From contig NC_079427.1 of the NCBI RefSeq assembly GCF_026213295.1, positions 30,959,184 through 31,023,183 on the forward strand: a stretch of DNA of 64,000 bases. Reading direction: 5' to 3'. A program made the translations under genes and the position numbers. Numbering within the stretch: position 1 is the first letter of the stretch; each line of letters opens with the position of its first letter. Positions 38,390-50,437 of the stretch are shown in pieces. This DNA comes from Gadus chalcogrammus (Eukaryota; Chordata; Actinopteri; Gadiformes; Gadidae). Below the pieces are notes generated by a model that saw only the letters and a program-made list of their open reading frames with translations, made no database searches and had not been told where the DNA came from.

Positions 38390-38968
38390 ATCAGGATGGC
38401 TCTACTTAATGTTAGGTCTCTATTTGGTGATTTTCCATCATTTAAATACCTTAGTGCTGTATTGAAATGCTCCCCCAGAGTTCTCCTATTAATTATTTAC
38501 AGGCCACCCACATACTCTGCAGATTTTTTTGATGACTTCACAGAATTATTGTCTAGCATCTCCACAGAAATAGACTGTCGAGTTATAACTGGTGACTTCA
38601 ATTTTCATACTGATGATTTGAATGACAAGTTTTGGACACATTTGAACTGTCTCAACGTGTGAAAGAGGCTACTCATTGTAAGGGGCACACTCTAGACCTG
38701 GTTATCACAAAGGGCCTCAATGTTTCTGATCTCTCTGTGACTGATCCTTCCTTGTCTGACCACTTTTGTGTTTTCTTTAACATATCTTTTATTCCCGACA
38801 TACAGACAAAATCAAATACTGTCAAAAAACGGTATATCAATGAAGATTCTAATGTACTTTTTAAAAAGGCCATCTCCTTGCTACCACCTCTCAACCCATG
38901 TTCTGCTGATGATCTTGTAGAAAACTTTAATTTGAACATTTTGAAAGTCATAGATGTCATTGCACCTT
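38390..38968 (+). pseudogene. L2-like endonuclease domain, frameshifted
   Basis: RMALLNVRSL, then LLIIYRPPTYSADFF, then VITGDFNFHTD, then after a +1 shift near 38650 THCKGHTLDLVITKG and VTDPSLSDHFCVFF. YRPP, GDFN, HTLDLV and LSDH are the later landmarks of LINE AP-endonucleases. The earliest motifs upstream are lost. Confidence 0.82.
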
Positions 38969-39371
38969 AAAAGGTTAAAACGATATCTGGAAAGCAAAAG
39001 GCACCCTGGAGAAAAGCTGCTTCTGTATCAGCACAGAAAAAAGAATGCAGGAAGGTTAAACAAAATTTCATATTCACCATGATATCTATAAAGAGAGCCT
39101 CCGTGTCAACAATTTAGACTTAAAAACTGCTAGAGAAACATTTTTCTCCAATATTATTAAAACCAACACTAATAATGCAAAAACCTTATTTGCAACTGTT
39201 GACAGACTGACCAACCCCCCTACACAAATTCCACCTGATCTCCATTCCAAGCAAAAATGCAATGAGTTTGCAGCTTTTTATACTGATGAAATTGAAGGCA
39301 TCGGACACGCCATCAATATCTCCACTTCAAACAAAAATGTTGGACTACCACCCTGTTCAGGCAAAAGTAAC

Positions 39372-40860
39372 GTGGCAAGGATGGCATGCTTTAATGTTAT
39401 AGACTCTCAAACTCTTGTGGAAACTGTTACAAAACTAAAGCCATCCACCTGTTGCCTTGATACTTTACCTACCAACCTCTTTAAGAATGTTTTCGACTGC
39501 CTAGCAGTAGACGTACTGCAGATAGTTAACAACTCTCTCCAGTCAGGCAATTTCCCAAAAGCTTTGAAAACTGCAGTAATTAAAGCCCTTTTAAAAAAGC
39601 AGAGCCTAGATGCCTCTATTATTAACAACTACAGCCCAATATCAAATCTACCCTTCATAAATAAAATCATTGAGAAAGTCCTCCAGCAACTTAGGCCCCG
39701 TCCACACAAAGCCGATTTCATGGCGAAACCGCAAAGGTCTTGTACGGTTCAGCCTTCCGTCCACACGAAGCCGGTGAATCCACTGACCGAAACCGTATAC
39801 TTCTGAAACCACCCTCGGAGGTGGTTTCAAATCTACCCGGTTTCGTTTAGGATTCGTGTGGACGCCTGAAACCGACTGAAACCGTAAACCATGACGTCAT
39901 CGTCACCCCTCGACCCTCTAGCCAATGACTGTTAAGCCCGCGGAGTCACAGAACTCACAACAAAAAAGTGTTGTGATTGTTGACTGACTGTTTGTTTGTG
40001 TTGTTAGTGGTTCGGGGGGCAGCCTTTGTGCGCATGCTCGCCTCTTCTTCTTATTTAAATTTCTTCTGGATTTCTGTAGCAGAAGCAGCGCCCCTTATGG
40101 GCCTGGCATGTGTACTACAGCGTTTCTACAGATCTACCCGGTTTGGCTTGACTCCGTCTTTACGGAGATACTCCGAAACCGGATACATCGAAACCGGAAC
40201 GGTTTCGCCCGTTTCGGCTTTGTGTGGACGGCGCCTTAATCACATCCTGGCATCAACTGGTTGCTATGACACCTTCCTATCAGGATTTCGACCCCTGCAC
40301 AGGACTGATTAAAGTTGATTAAAGTAACTTTAATCCCTTATTAAAGTTGTAAATGACATCCGTCTTAACACAGACTCTGGCAAAACCTCAATACTAATGC
40401 TACTTGACCTCAGTGCTGCATTCGACACTGTAGACCATACAATACTTCTGGACAGGTTAGAAAACTGGGTAGGGCTTTCAGTCACAGTTTTAATTTGGTT
40501 CAGGTCCTACCTACAAAATAGGAACTACTTTGTGTCCATTGGCGACTTTGTATCAGAATCAACCAACATGACATGTGGAGTCCCACAAGGTTCGATCTTA
40601 GGACCCTCTTTATTCAACATCTACATGCTCCCACTAGGGCAAATCATGCAAAATAACAATATTGACCATCATTGCTATGCTGATGACATGCAAATCTATG
40701 TATCACTATCGCCAAATGACTATCGGCCCATAGATCTGCTGTGCCAGTGCATTGAGCAAGTGAAAGAATGGATGTGCCGAAATTTCCTTCAACTAAATGA
40801 GGACAAAACAGAGATAATTGTATTTGGTTCTAAAATGGAAAGGCTAAGTAACCCAGAAAA
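39372..40860 (+). pseudogene. L2-like reverse transcriptase, interrupted
   Basis: The N-terminal part (39372-39690: LKPSTCCLDTLPTNLFKNVF, ALLKKQSLD, YSPISNLPFINKIIEKV) is cut by a MITE at 39694. It resumes at 40239 and, after a disturbed stretch, goes on from 40397: [70 protein letters not shown] is the catalytic motif and the order is that of the L2 clade. The L2 C-terminus is absent. Confidence 0.88.
39694..40235. mobile_element. Harbinger-like MITE inside the L2 element
   Basis: It starts GGCCCCGTCCACACAAAGCC and ends with the inverse, GGCTTTGTGTGGACGGCGCC. TTA is doubled (39691-39693 and 40236-40238). GG...CC ends plus a 3-bp TTA duplication fit PIF/Harbinger. Removing it and one TTA restores the reading ...LQQLNHILAS... 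of the LINE. Inner GAAACCG phrases recur. Confidence 0.85.
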
Positions 40861-40956
40861 AAAAAAAGAAAAGCTTATTTTTTTTTCTAAAGCTTTCCGC
40901 TTAAGAATCAAGGTGGTGCAGAAGAGAATGTTGGAATGGAATGTTAAACCTATGGC

Positions 40957-41324
40957 TGTCTTGAACTGTCGGTTTCCTTGTCTTGTTTTGGTGTGTTACC
41001 TGTTTTTACTTTGGTATCGGTCTTGTTTCTCCCCATGTCAGGTTTCCCTCCTGTGTGATTACTGCTCCCTCCCCTAATGTGTTTCAGCTGTTACTCGTTG
41101 CGTGCCCTGTGTGTGTTTGGTAATTAAGCTCTTGTCTTTCCTTTTTTCCTTGTCGGATCATTTTAGTTTGTGGTGAGTTGTGTCCTGTGTATTACCTTTG
41201 TTTCCTGTGTTACCCGCGTCACCCGTGTTCTCGGTGTTCCTTGCCTTTTGAGTTAATAAATTATCCTTTTACCTGAACTGTCTGCGATTGGGTCCTACCT
41301 GCCTGCCACCCGCTAACCGTGACA
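40957..41324 (+). mobile_element. Solo LTR, plus orientation
   Basis: TGTCTTGA to CGTGACA with ATGGC doubled (40952-40956 and 41325-41329). The paralogous intron at about 15930 reads AAACCTATGGCTCATTTTAA with no insert, an empty site. It includes an AATAAA-type signal (AGTTAATAAATTATCC). The 368 bp match the minus-strand LTR at 37260. Confidence 0.88.
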
Positions 41325-41811
41325 ATGGCTTATTTTGAACTTAAGTCAAATGCATGAATGAAGTGATCTTCGAGTTGTCATGCAGTGATTCAAAAGTAAG
41401 ATGATCAAGGATTGCCAACTCAAAGCAGGTGTAAAAACCGAATGGAGTAATAAATAAAGGGCACAGAGTTTGTATTAAAGAACCAAGTATGGACGTTAGA
41501 CCTGGGTTCCGATCTGGTGCATCCGATCACAAAAGTGTGATCGGATGCACCAGTGTAACCGAGGCCTCCTGCTTTCTACTACATTTCCATGTGACACTTT
41601 TAACGCTTTTCAAAAGATTACTGTATGACTATTAGTCACTGTTCACAAATGCTTATTTCTCATAAATAAACAAATAAAATGATACAATTTTTATATTATG
41701 TACCCTTTATTTAACAATATGAATTACTGTATCAATGAACTAATGATACAATAATTGCTGGTTATTGATTTAGTAATGACTTTACTTCAATAATCACTAC
41801 ATTAAACTCAG

Positions 41812-41928
41812 ACTCTCCTGAAGTGGGACCTTCTCAGGAGAAAACACCAGACCCAGAAAGGACTGAAGTTAATCTTAACGCGACCGGCAACGGCAGTGAT
41901 GTCAACATCACTCCGGTTCCTCGAACAG
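41812..41928 (+). CDS. Candidate polar linker exon
   Basis: A 117-nt stretch, phase 1 at both ends, with acceptor CATTAAACTCAG and donor GTAACG: DSPEVGPSQEKTPDPERTEV then NLNATGNGSDVNITPVPRT. It is polar, proline- and asparagine-containing, and differs from the other linker exons. It has no domain. It is supported only by splice signals, phase and being open. Confidence 0.5.
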
Positions 41929-42115
41929 GTAACGATAACATCACCAAGCAGAACAAAGACAAGTTCTAGGCTAACCAGCGCAGATTGTATCCATGGTTGG
42001 AATTTAACAACGCTTAAAGAAGCTGCTTGATTTGTATAATGTACGGGTTGTCGTGCCTTTTACCAGCCGGTGTTGTGAAACGTCAACTTTAAGTCGCCAC
42101 TCGTTTCTCAAACAG

Positions 42116-42240
42116 CAGCCCTGAAAAGAAAGCGTGGGGCAGATTCAGCAAGGAATGTGATGGCTAATGCTATTCAAGTTGTGCCGTTGCAGTGTGAGGC
42201 GAAAACGAAGGGGCATCTCAAAACCGCATACTTTATAGCA
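42116..42240 (+). CDS. Candidate exon with KRKR and VPLQCEAKTKG
   Basis: After acceptor TCGTTTCTCAAACAG the frame is open for about 41 codons: ALKRKRGADSARNVMANAIQ, then VVPLQCEAKTKGHLKTAYF. The run hydrophobic-P-x-x-C-x-x-K-x-G-x-L resembles the first strand of SAND domains, after a basic stretch. I found no good donor and no following SAND exon, so it may be a fragment. It is open in the phase that would follow the exon at 41812. Confidence 0.3.
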
Positions 42241-42339
42241 GATTTTTTTTTTTTTCTAGTTTAATTCATGAAAGAGATTTCTTTCTTTTAAAAAGAAAAC
42301 AACTTGCAGCAGTTTGTAGAATTGGTAGGGGTGCGTTGA

Positions 42340-42690
42340 ACAGCCTCTTGCTATCTCTGCTCCTCCAGCTCCATCTCCCTGATGGAGCTGGAGGCATTGG
42401 GAGAACCAGAAGAAAATTGGGAGGCAGGGCCTTCAGTTGTGCTCCCTGGCTATGGAACAGATTCCCTCAGAGAAGTGGACCGTCCCAGAACATTTATAAC
42501 CCTACTTAAAGCTCCCCATTTTAAATCGGTCTTTAAGGACCTGTTTACCAAGGAAACAAAGGAGGTGAACTTGTATAAATGGGGAGAGACTAACCAGGGA
42601 ATGAGTTGCAGGTTGGAAGATAAACACACAGCTGAGGGGTATGAGGTGACCGCAGGCTGGAGATGTGAAGTGAGGGGAACAGTCTAAGGA
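42340..42690 (+). mobile_element. LINE 3' end fragment
   Basis: A 101-codon frame reads SVVLPGYGTDSLREVD and FKSVFKDLFTKETKE. It matches the style of the C-terminal end of L2-type ORF2 (W-x-x-LP..VR, FK..LKT.LF). It starts near a TCCAGCTCCATC/GATGGAGCTGGA hairpin at about 42365-42395. It is not a host gene. Confidence 0.5.
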
Positions 42691-42920
42691 CATCTTGTGG
42701 ACAAGGAGAGATCAGACACCTAACAATATGAAGTCAAATACAGTTCATGACACACTTTTTGGAAATTCAGCTTGGTTATTTGGGCCACTTTGACCAAACG
42801 CTGAAACAATTCGGTTTAGCAGAAGTAAACTGAGGAAGTCAGTTCTGTAAATGACAGTATTTTGCAGAGTAAAGAAAATGTATTAATGCCATTTTCAAAT
42901 TCTCTTAATTTGTCTTTCAG

Positions 42921-43049
42921 GACGTGTATGGAATCGTATTAAATCTGTCTTTTTAAAGAAGCAGTCATTCAGTACCAGACAGGGGCGCCTTTCTGGTGCG
43001 GCGTACGATGATCCTCACCGCAGAATGCCTAAAAGCGACGGCATGCTGG
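42921..43049 (+). CDS. Linker exon 6 (basic)
   Basis: A 129-nt phase-1 exon after TTAATTTGTCTTTCAG, with donor GTGAGT. It reads GRVWNRIKSVFLKKQSFSTR, then QGRLSGAAYDDPHRRMPKSD and GML. The N-terminal WNRIKSVFLKK could form a short basic amphipathic helix. The tail (MPKSDGML) is like that of linker exon 1 (MHEGDSEL), and the downstream intron (AGTCTCCTAG) is shared. It is the last linker before the second FIIND. Confidence 0.72.
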
Positions 43050-43199
43050 GTGAGTTGAAGTCTCCTAGTTTGAGGAGTAATAAGTATACCTGGATAACCC
43101 TCTATATCATAGTTCTTCCCAGTCAAAATACATTTCACACACACCAGATATATAATATATATCGTATAATAACATAGAGACCTCATTTTATAAATACTT

Positions 43200-44060
43200 A
43201 CTTCGTTTTTAAACTAGGTCAAAGATGTGTGGCTTTCTTGAACATCTGTCAGGGATTCTGGGATACAAATTCTAAACCTATTGCTTGTTTCGAACGTACT
43301 TCGCATGACTGATGTATATTTTCTAATGCAAACTTTTTTTGGAGGTCGACATTTTCTTGAACCCACCAGAGTCCACGCATTCCATTTCCATAGCTTCTAT
43401 AGGTAACTAAAGCAAATCGGTCACACGTTATCTCTAATCTGGTGACAATGATATGAAACAGATTCATTGAATGCTTCAACTTCTTTTGACCACATTGTAA
43501 TTGCTTTGTGATTCAGCTATTGCTAAAGGCCTTATTGACCACTTATTGCCATTTTAAGTGGTCAGCGTCTGTGCCCTCACCCACTCAGTTCTTTACTTAT
43601 TCGATTTTCCTCCCAGCAGTTCGGTTAGAGACCAGGCAAGAGGCCATTCACTTAGAGGTTTCATTTGATCCTCCCCAGACTGTAGAACACTTGGTCAGAG
43701 ATAGTTATTGGCAATAAGTAATGGGATGTGTGTGCGTGTGTGTGTGCACATGCGTGTGTGGTTCTAGCTGACTAAAGAAACACAGGGTACATAATATCAT
43801 ATTATAATACAAAAGACTGATGTAAAAGGAGCACAATGAAGCAGTCTTAACTTGCTGTTCAACTAAAAACCCTCCTGGTCTCTGATGCAGTCCAACATTC
43901 ATCAGTTAAAATATCCATGAAACACGTCGACCCCTCAGATATTAAAGACCTAATATGTAACATTTAGATTAGATGAAACTTTATTAATCCTCCATAGGAG
44001 AAATTTGTTTGTTGCAACAGCCCAGCAGCATTGGAAAAATACAGGATATAATTTTAGAAT
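43200..44060. other. Intron between linker exon 6 and the next element
   Basis: It begins with the copied intron phrase TTCTGGGATACAAATTCTAA (also near 15913). A short interrupted GT tract is at 43728. I see no exon. Confidence 0.45.
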
Positions 44061-44068
44061 TTGTTTAA

Positions 44069-45195
44069 AGGAGACATATTATGGTGTTTTCCCAACAAGT
44101 AAACATATTTTGAGTTCCAGAAAACATGTTTTTGAAGCTGTTTGCTGGAAATAGCTTTTAGGAAAAAATATATCGTCTACCGCTATTCCCCTCTGTTTCA
44201 GTCCCTTCAGAATGCGCTGTTTCTGGTGTCTGTAGCATTGATGCAAATTAGCTGCTTCCCATTGACCAATGAGCTGTCGGACTGAACCACAGCATGGAGG
44301 AGAAGGGATTGTTGCAGTTTGCTGCCTCCTGGAGCTCTATATCTATACAATATAATATAAAATAATAATAATATTATATACAGGTAGTTATATAATCTAT
44401 CTAATATCACGGCCAAAATCTATGTGCGCCTCGGATGACATTATTAATAATAAAGACTGTCTGACGTCTCTGGTACTTCCACAAGTAAAGACTCGTAGTG
44501 GGGGATATCTCGGCCGTGGTTGAGAATAATTGGGGGGAAGGAACTTTGGCATTGACTCTCTGAAGTCCATGAACCGCGACATGGAGAAGAAAAGGATTGT
44601 ACTCCGGGAGCTGAGCTGCTGGACTGCCTCCGAGCTCCCCGCGCCGGAGCTGCCAGCCACCGTTGAAGCCGTCCGGCCGCAGTGCGGCACCTCGGGCGGT
44701 GTACTCCGGGAGCTGACGAGTAGCTCCGGCTGGGGTAGCTCGGCGGCAGTCCGGCAGCTCAGCTCCAGGAGTGCAATCCCTTTCCCCTCCACGTCTCCTC
44801 CTCCCGACTTCCCTTTGGCGGCAGCTCCGGCGGGGTGAGCTCGGCGCCAGAGAAAGGGATTGTACTCCCGGAGCTTAGCTGCCTGCAGGGCTAACGCCGA
44901 GTTCCCCCCGCCGGAGCTGCTCGTCCGCTGGTCCACAAAATCTTGGCGATGCTCTGACTGGAGGGGAGTGGGGAAGTGGGAGGTAATATTCAAATGTTCT
45001 CCCTTCCTACATAGGAGGGGGCGCGGAAACTGACTCGCTCGTTTGGTAGCTGGAGGCGGGCTGCTTCCAGAAATGTGTCTCACTCAAAAAATCTAGTACA
45101 GACTTATTTCAAAGTTTGTCGGTGTGTGGGAGCACCATCTACCCACAACTACACCCCAAATCCCAGGAAAAGTGCTTTTTTCATAATATGCCCCT
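44069..45195. mobile_element. Element with AGGAGACATATTATG ends
   Basis: The left end AGGAGACATATTATG and the right end (complement AGGGGCATATTATGA) are inverted, and TTAA precedes the left end. The interior is partly related to the 48.5-kb and 60.4-kb elements (CTCGTAGTGGGGG, TATCTCGGCC, ACATGGAG). Open frames inside are GC-rich repeat artefacts. End pieces of this family lie at 33300-33690 and 36600-37070. Confidence 0.7.
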
Positions 45196-45407
45196 TTTTT
45201 AATCGCAGCTGTTGCGTTTAGGAAATTGCATTCTATTACATTGTGATGTTTTTCAGATTATTATTTATTTGTTTCTACGGATCTCTATGATTCACACTGG
45301 TCATGTTCTCAGTAAGATTTGTGGTCCTTCTGGTATTTCTCTCACACTACATTCCTCAGGGTTTCTCCATACCTCCTCACCCTTCTTTCTGTTTGTCTTT
45401 TTGCCAG

Positions 45408-45713
45408 ACGACGAAGATGATGAAGAGGATGAAGGTGAGCAGTGTCACTCTTCTATTGAGCTTTGAGTTTAAATGACGAGGTGATCCGACAACAGAAGTA
45501 TCTCACTGGGTGTAAAAAAATATATCCAGGTTCACTGAATCAGGAATGCTGGCTTCCAGTGTATGATGAGGCCAACTGTTATTGGAGGGCTTAATGTCCA
45601 AAATACTCTTACACTGGACATGCTGTCGGTTTTGTTACTAATAGTAATTATTTATCCTGACAGAGGAGATGCACTTCAAGACACGTTGTGAAAAATGTAA
45701 AGCAGCTCACCAG
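45408..45713 (+). CDS. FIIND 2 leader exons
   Basis: Exon 45408-45434 (DDEDDEEDE, phase 1) and exon 45664-45713 (EEMHFKTRCEKCKAAHQ, phase 1 to 0). Both have direct counterparts in copy 1 at 12067 and 12339, with similar introns. The acidic exon is shorter here, and the CEKC pair is kept. Confidence 0.75.
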
Positions 45714-45818
45714 GTAAATTTCAACAAAATTAATACCTTTATATTACATAAATGACCTTAACGTTAAGACATTTAGAAGTATTGCTCTCTATTGTTGTTT
45801 GCTTGTGCTTTTTTACAG

Positions 45819-45936
45819 ACTCCTGAGAATGAGAAGGTTACCCCAATGAAGATTTCTAAGTGGAGCTTCCAGTGAGTGACATTCAGTCCTCGCATCATTC
45901 CCATGGGGTTTCAGAATAATATGGTCCTTACCACAA

Positions 45937-46027
<91 letters not shown>

Positions 46028-46249
46028 GGGTACAGCTGGAAGGCGAGGGGACCTATGAGTGTTCGGCTACAGGTCTGGTGTTTGAAGTGTCGGAGCAGGC
46101 TCTGGTCCGCTACTCGGTCCTGTCCTGGTTCCAATTCTCTGAGTTCCTCAAAGACTCCTGGAGGCCTGCTGGATCGATTTATGATGTGGATGTGGATGAT
46201 CCATCTGTGCTCAAGTTTATCCATTTTCCACACTCTCTGTGCCTTGATG
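45819..46249 (+). CDS. FIIND 2, ZU5-like half (two exons)
   Basis: Exons 45819-45871 (TPENEKVTPMKISKWSF, phase 2 out) and 46029-46249 (VQLEGEGTYECSATGLVFEV to FIHFPHSLCLD, donor GTAAGA). The second exon is almost the same as copy 1 at the DNA level, including the GT tract before the acceptor, so copying or gene conversion is recent. Compared with copy 1 it lacks the VNK insertion and changes GDSW to KDSW. The role is as for copy 1: it holds the UPA-CARD fragment after autoproteolysis. Confidence 0.88.
45942..46025. repeat. (GT)n tract abutting a splice acceptor
   Basis: A pure GT tract that ends at the TTAG acceptor of the second ZU5 exon, as in copy 1. Confidence 0.96.
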
Positions 46250-46749
46250 GTAAGAACACACGTTGACTGTGAAGAGGGGGGGATTCATAGGCCGAATCCT
46301 CTAAGAATCTCTGTGTGCATGGCAGCTTTGGCAGTGTTTTGTTGACCAACCATTCTGGTAATTTCTTGGTTTCAAATAGGGCTGACTCGAGCAGCTCATA
46401 TTGACTTTGGATACACAACGTTGTATATTATTTTACTTTGTTATTTTCCCTTTGAATTCGTTCCATTTTTCTAATATTTTATTTATTACCATGGAACTTT
46501 GAAGGATGTTCAATCACAAGGCTCCCAGTTCAGTTTTCCTCTTTTTACATTTCACAAGATCCCTTCTTATAAAAAAAAATGCATTCAGGATTAGAGAATT
46601 GTCATTGGAACCACTTGTAATATAATGTTGATTGTTTTACTTTCACATGTATTTCTCTACTTATGAGTGTCTTTACTCTTTGTACATACTGCCTATTATC
46701 ATTTCCCAACAGGCTTGAATAATGTTATGTTATACAAATGTTTCCACAG

Positions 46750-47736
46750 AACCTGAGCATGAGCTGAGCTTCAGTGTTCTGCATGTAAAGGATCGCCATG
46801 CCAACATTGAGACGACGGTGGACTTCACGGCGAGCCATGTTAAATGGCGCGTGTCCTCGCTTTCTCTCCTGGCTCCCATCATTCCGGAAAGTCAGAAGAT
46901 GAAGCACCACGCGTTGGTGTTGATTTACAAGGAGCTGAACAAATACCACAAAAACAAATTTGTCTTCCACCTGTTTTTGGCCTCGAACTACGACTCTGAG
47001 ATCCAGGTAATGAAGCAAAATGGACCAACAAGTCAGTAATGGGACGAGGTCCCTGGGTGTGATAAACAGATTCATGGATAGACGGACAGACTAGACCAAA
47101 CTGGACCAGACTAAGATGAGCTAAGCTGTGCTAGACCAAGCTGGGATAACTGGGCTTAAATGGGAGAGTAAAATAGGCTGGACTGGGCTGGGCTAGACTG
47201 CACTAGGCTAGGCTACGTAGCTCAGTTTAATATCCTCTCTTGAGGGTTCATCTGTCTCTCTGTTTCTGTGATTTGCTATCTTGAAAATAACTAGCATCCC
47301 CCTTATGAATACCTCCCTCTCACTCTTCCTCCCTCTCTCCATCTCTGACCATTTGGTCCTGCCCCTCCTGTTCCTGTGTGTGCAGGCTATTAATAAACAG
47401 GTGCTCAAGTCCAGGAAGAAATGCATCAAGATTTACAAACCGGCCGCCTGTAGGCTGGAAGAGAAGTTCTACCACCTCACAAGCGAGCCAGAAAGGAATA
47501 TTGAGCCTCCGGTATGTTGTGCTGCCATTTATTCTTAGTGTTGTTTTGTGCAATACGGAAAGAGAAAGCATTGTATCTAACTGTGTTTGTGTGTGTACAG
47601 AAACTAGAATTCGTCACTGAAGTGTTAGCACTGAAGGGCTTTTCTGAAGCATGCTTCGGTGAGCGTCCTCCTTTCAGATTGTTTCTCATGGACTCAGACT
47701 GTGATGAACTTTTGTGGTCTGCTACAATCAGAGAAG
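46750..47736 (+). CDS. FIIND 2, UPA half (three exons)
   Basis: Exons 46750-47006, 47386-47511 and 47601-47736, phase 0 between them. EPEHELSFSVLHVKD, SHVKWRVSSLSLLAP, VLIYKELNKYHKNKFVF, then KKCIKIYKPAACRLEEKF, then KLEFVTEVLALKGFSEACF to LLWSATIRE. The catalytic His (46782-46784) and, 26 residues on, Leu-Ser (46860-46865) lie as in copy 1. There is no stop or shift. The third exon has only a short GTGTGTGTACAG acceptor here, where copy 1 has a long GT tract. It continues into the tail exon at 47815. Confidence 0.88.
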
Positions 47737-47814
47737 GTAACCAATGGACACAATTTGAATTTGTTTTGTGGTTTGCATCGTAAGACTCATGACACATTCT
47801 ATGGCAAACCCTAG

Positions 47815-47901
47815 ATGATTGGAACGGCGAGAAATCAAATCTATGGAAAATATTCCGATTTCTTCCGAGGAAGTCCCATGGGGCCAACAGCAGACAGAGA
47901 G
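47815..47901 (+). CDS. FIIND 2 tail exon
   Basis: An 87-nt phase-1 exon: DDWNGEKSNLWKIFRFLPRK then SHGANSRQR, acceptor AACCCTAG, donor GTACAC. The NLWK-x-F stretch is shared with copy 3. The exon is basic and aromatic and would connect UPA to what follows. The next plus-strand CARD exon is 4.5 kb away, beyond a transposon and the P/S/T-repeat exon. Confidence 0.72.
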
Positions 47902-47904
47902 GTA

Positions 47905-48465
47905 CACTTTTTGTTGAACATATTTTAACTTTTATGCACGGTGAAAAAACTGCAGAAAGCGCGAGGCGCATCTCAACGCTGCTCTGAACCGATCGTACTG
48001 ATCAGTTCACAAAGGTTTCCAGAATGAAAGGTTCAAGCCTTCAGATGCGCAATTCAGAAAACAGAGGAGATGTGGAAAGCAAAGCTTTAATTATTTGTGG
48101 CTAGCTACATGCCACAGCTACATGTTTTTGCTTGTAATCGTCTAACATTGTCTACTCTATAACATTCTTGGATCATCTGCCAATTTCCCCAGTTGCTGCA
48201 GGGACTTCTGATTTCCGATCTTCACCTCGCCTCTCTCTGGTGCATGTACGTTCAGCCAACTATTTGTGGTATCTGTGTAATTTATAATCCACTACTATAT
48301 TGTCATTATTAGGTGAGTGCAGGGCTCAACTTTTGTTCTTCTTAGGCTTTATTATTCTATATTCCCAATACTTTAGCACTCTACTCCTCCTACAATTTGT
48401 TTAGCTAGACACCATTCCAATTGTAAACTGTTCATATTTGCTTGGAATCATGCACGGCTACTTTT
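47905..48465. other. Intron after FIIND 2
   Basis: A part (CTGCAGAAAGCG, CTCTGAACCGATC, TCACAAAGGTTTCC) parallels 14830-14905 of copy 1, so the intron is paralogous too. No exon is seen. Confidence 0.5.
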
Positions 48466-48469
48466 TTAA

Positions 48470-49938
<1,469 letters not shown>

Positions 49939-50128
49939 TTAAACAAAAATAATTAAGTTTTTTAAATATCCAACATTTTATAATTGAAGTCAATTGGAGG
50001 ATGATAAACAATTTCAGACTACGTAACTTGGTCAAAAATGTTTGACCATAAAACTTTGATCAAACTTTTAACCAATCAACACACTTGTATCTTTCAATAT
50101 ATCTTAAAGGAGAAATGTCGTAGCAAAA

Positions 50129-50437
50129 TGGATCCGGGACATGTTTCCAGCACTCCAGCTCCCTCCAGTGAATCACAGCCTGCAGGCCAAGCAACATCCA
50201 GCACCACATCCAGCCCTCCAGCTCCCTCCAGGGCAACACAGGCTGCAGGACATCCAACATCCAGCACCACATCCAGCCCTCCAGCTCCCTCCAGGGCAAC
50301 ACAGGCTGCAGGACATCCAACATCCAGCACCACATCCAGCCCTCCAGCTCCCTCCAGGGCAACACAGGCTGCAGGACATCCAACATCCAGCACCACATCC
50401 AGCCCTCCAGCTCCCTCCAGGGCAACACAGGCAGAAG
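50129..50437 (+). CDS. Pro/Ser/Thr-rich repeat exon, possible start of a CARD protein
   Basis: An ATG at 50129 opens MDPGHVSSTPAPSSESQPAG followed by near-perfect repeats of 21 residues (TSSTTSSPPAPSRATQAAGH then P), each 63 bp, ending in donor GTGAGT in phase 1. The next acceptor in the same phase is the CARD exon at 52425. Read this way it is a small protein with a mucin-like disordered N-terminus and a C-terminal CARD. Alternatively it is an internal linker of the FIIND 2 gene, entered from a weak acceptor (GTCGTAG at 50124). The repeat is open in all three plus frames, so coding use rests on the ATG, the phase and the donor. Confidence 0.6.
50178..50431. repeat. 63-bp minisatellite (about 4 units)
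   Basis: The unit CCAACATCCAGCACCACATC and on (63 bp) is repeated with almost no change. The unit length is a multiple of three, so copy-number changes keep frame. Confidence 0.95.

Larger units (their letters stand above)
38030..40950 (+). mobile_element. L2-like LINE, decayed
   Basis: It encodes an endonuclease portion and a reverse transcriptase with stops and shifts between, plus a Harbinger-like MITE at 39694-40235. It is flanked by two solo LTRs of one family in opposite directions. The 5' end and a defined 3' tail are missing. Confidence 0.8.

Noticed and set aside
37260..41324. One large DNA transposon with 350-bp inverted ends
   Set aside because: Each end has its own different 5-bp target duplication, so they are two separate solo LTRs.
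42382..42687. 101-codon ORF as a host gene
   Set aside because: The WxxLP/FKxxLKTxLF-like pattern is that of a LINE 3' end.
44397..45083. 228-codon minus-strand ORF
   Set aside because: It lies wholly within the non-autonomous AGGAGACATATTATG element; composition is repeat-driven and no domain is seen.
50178..50431. CRISPR-like array
   Set aside because: The units are contiguous with no unique spacers, and the context is eukaryotic; it is a minisatellite.
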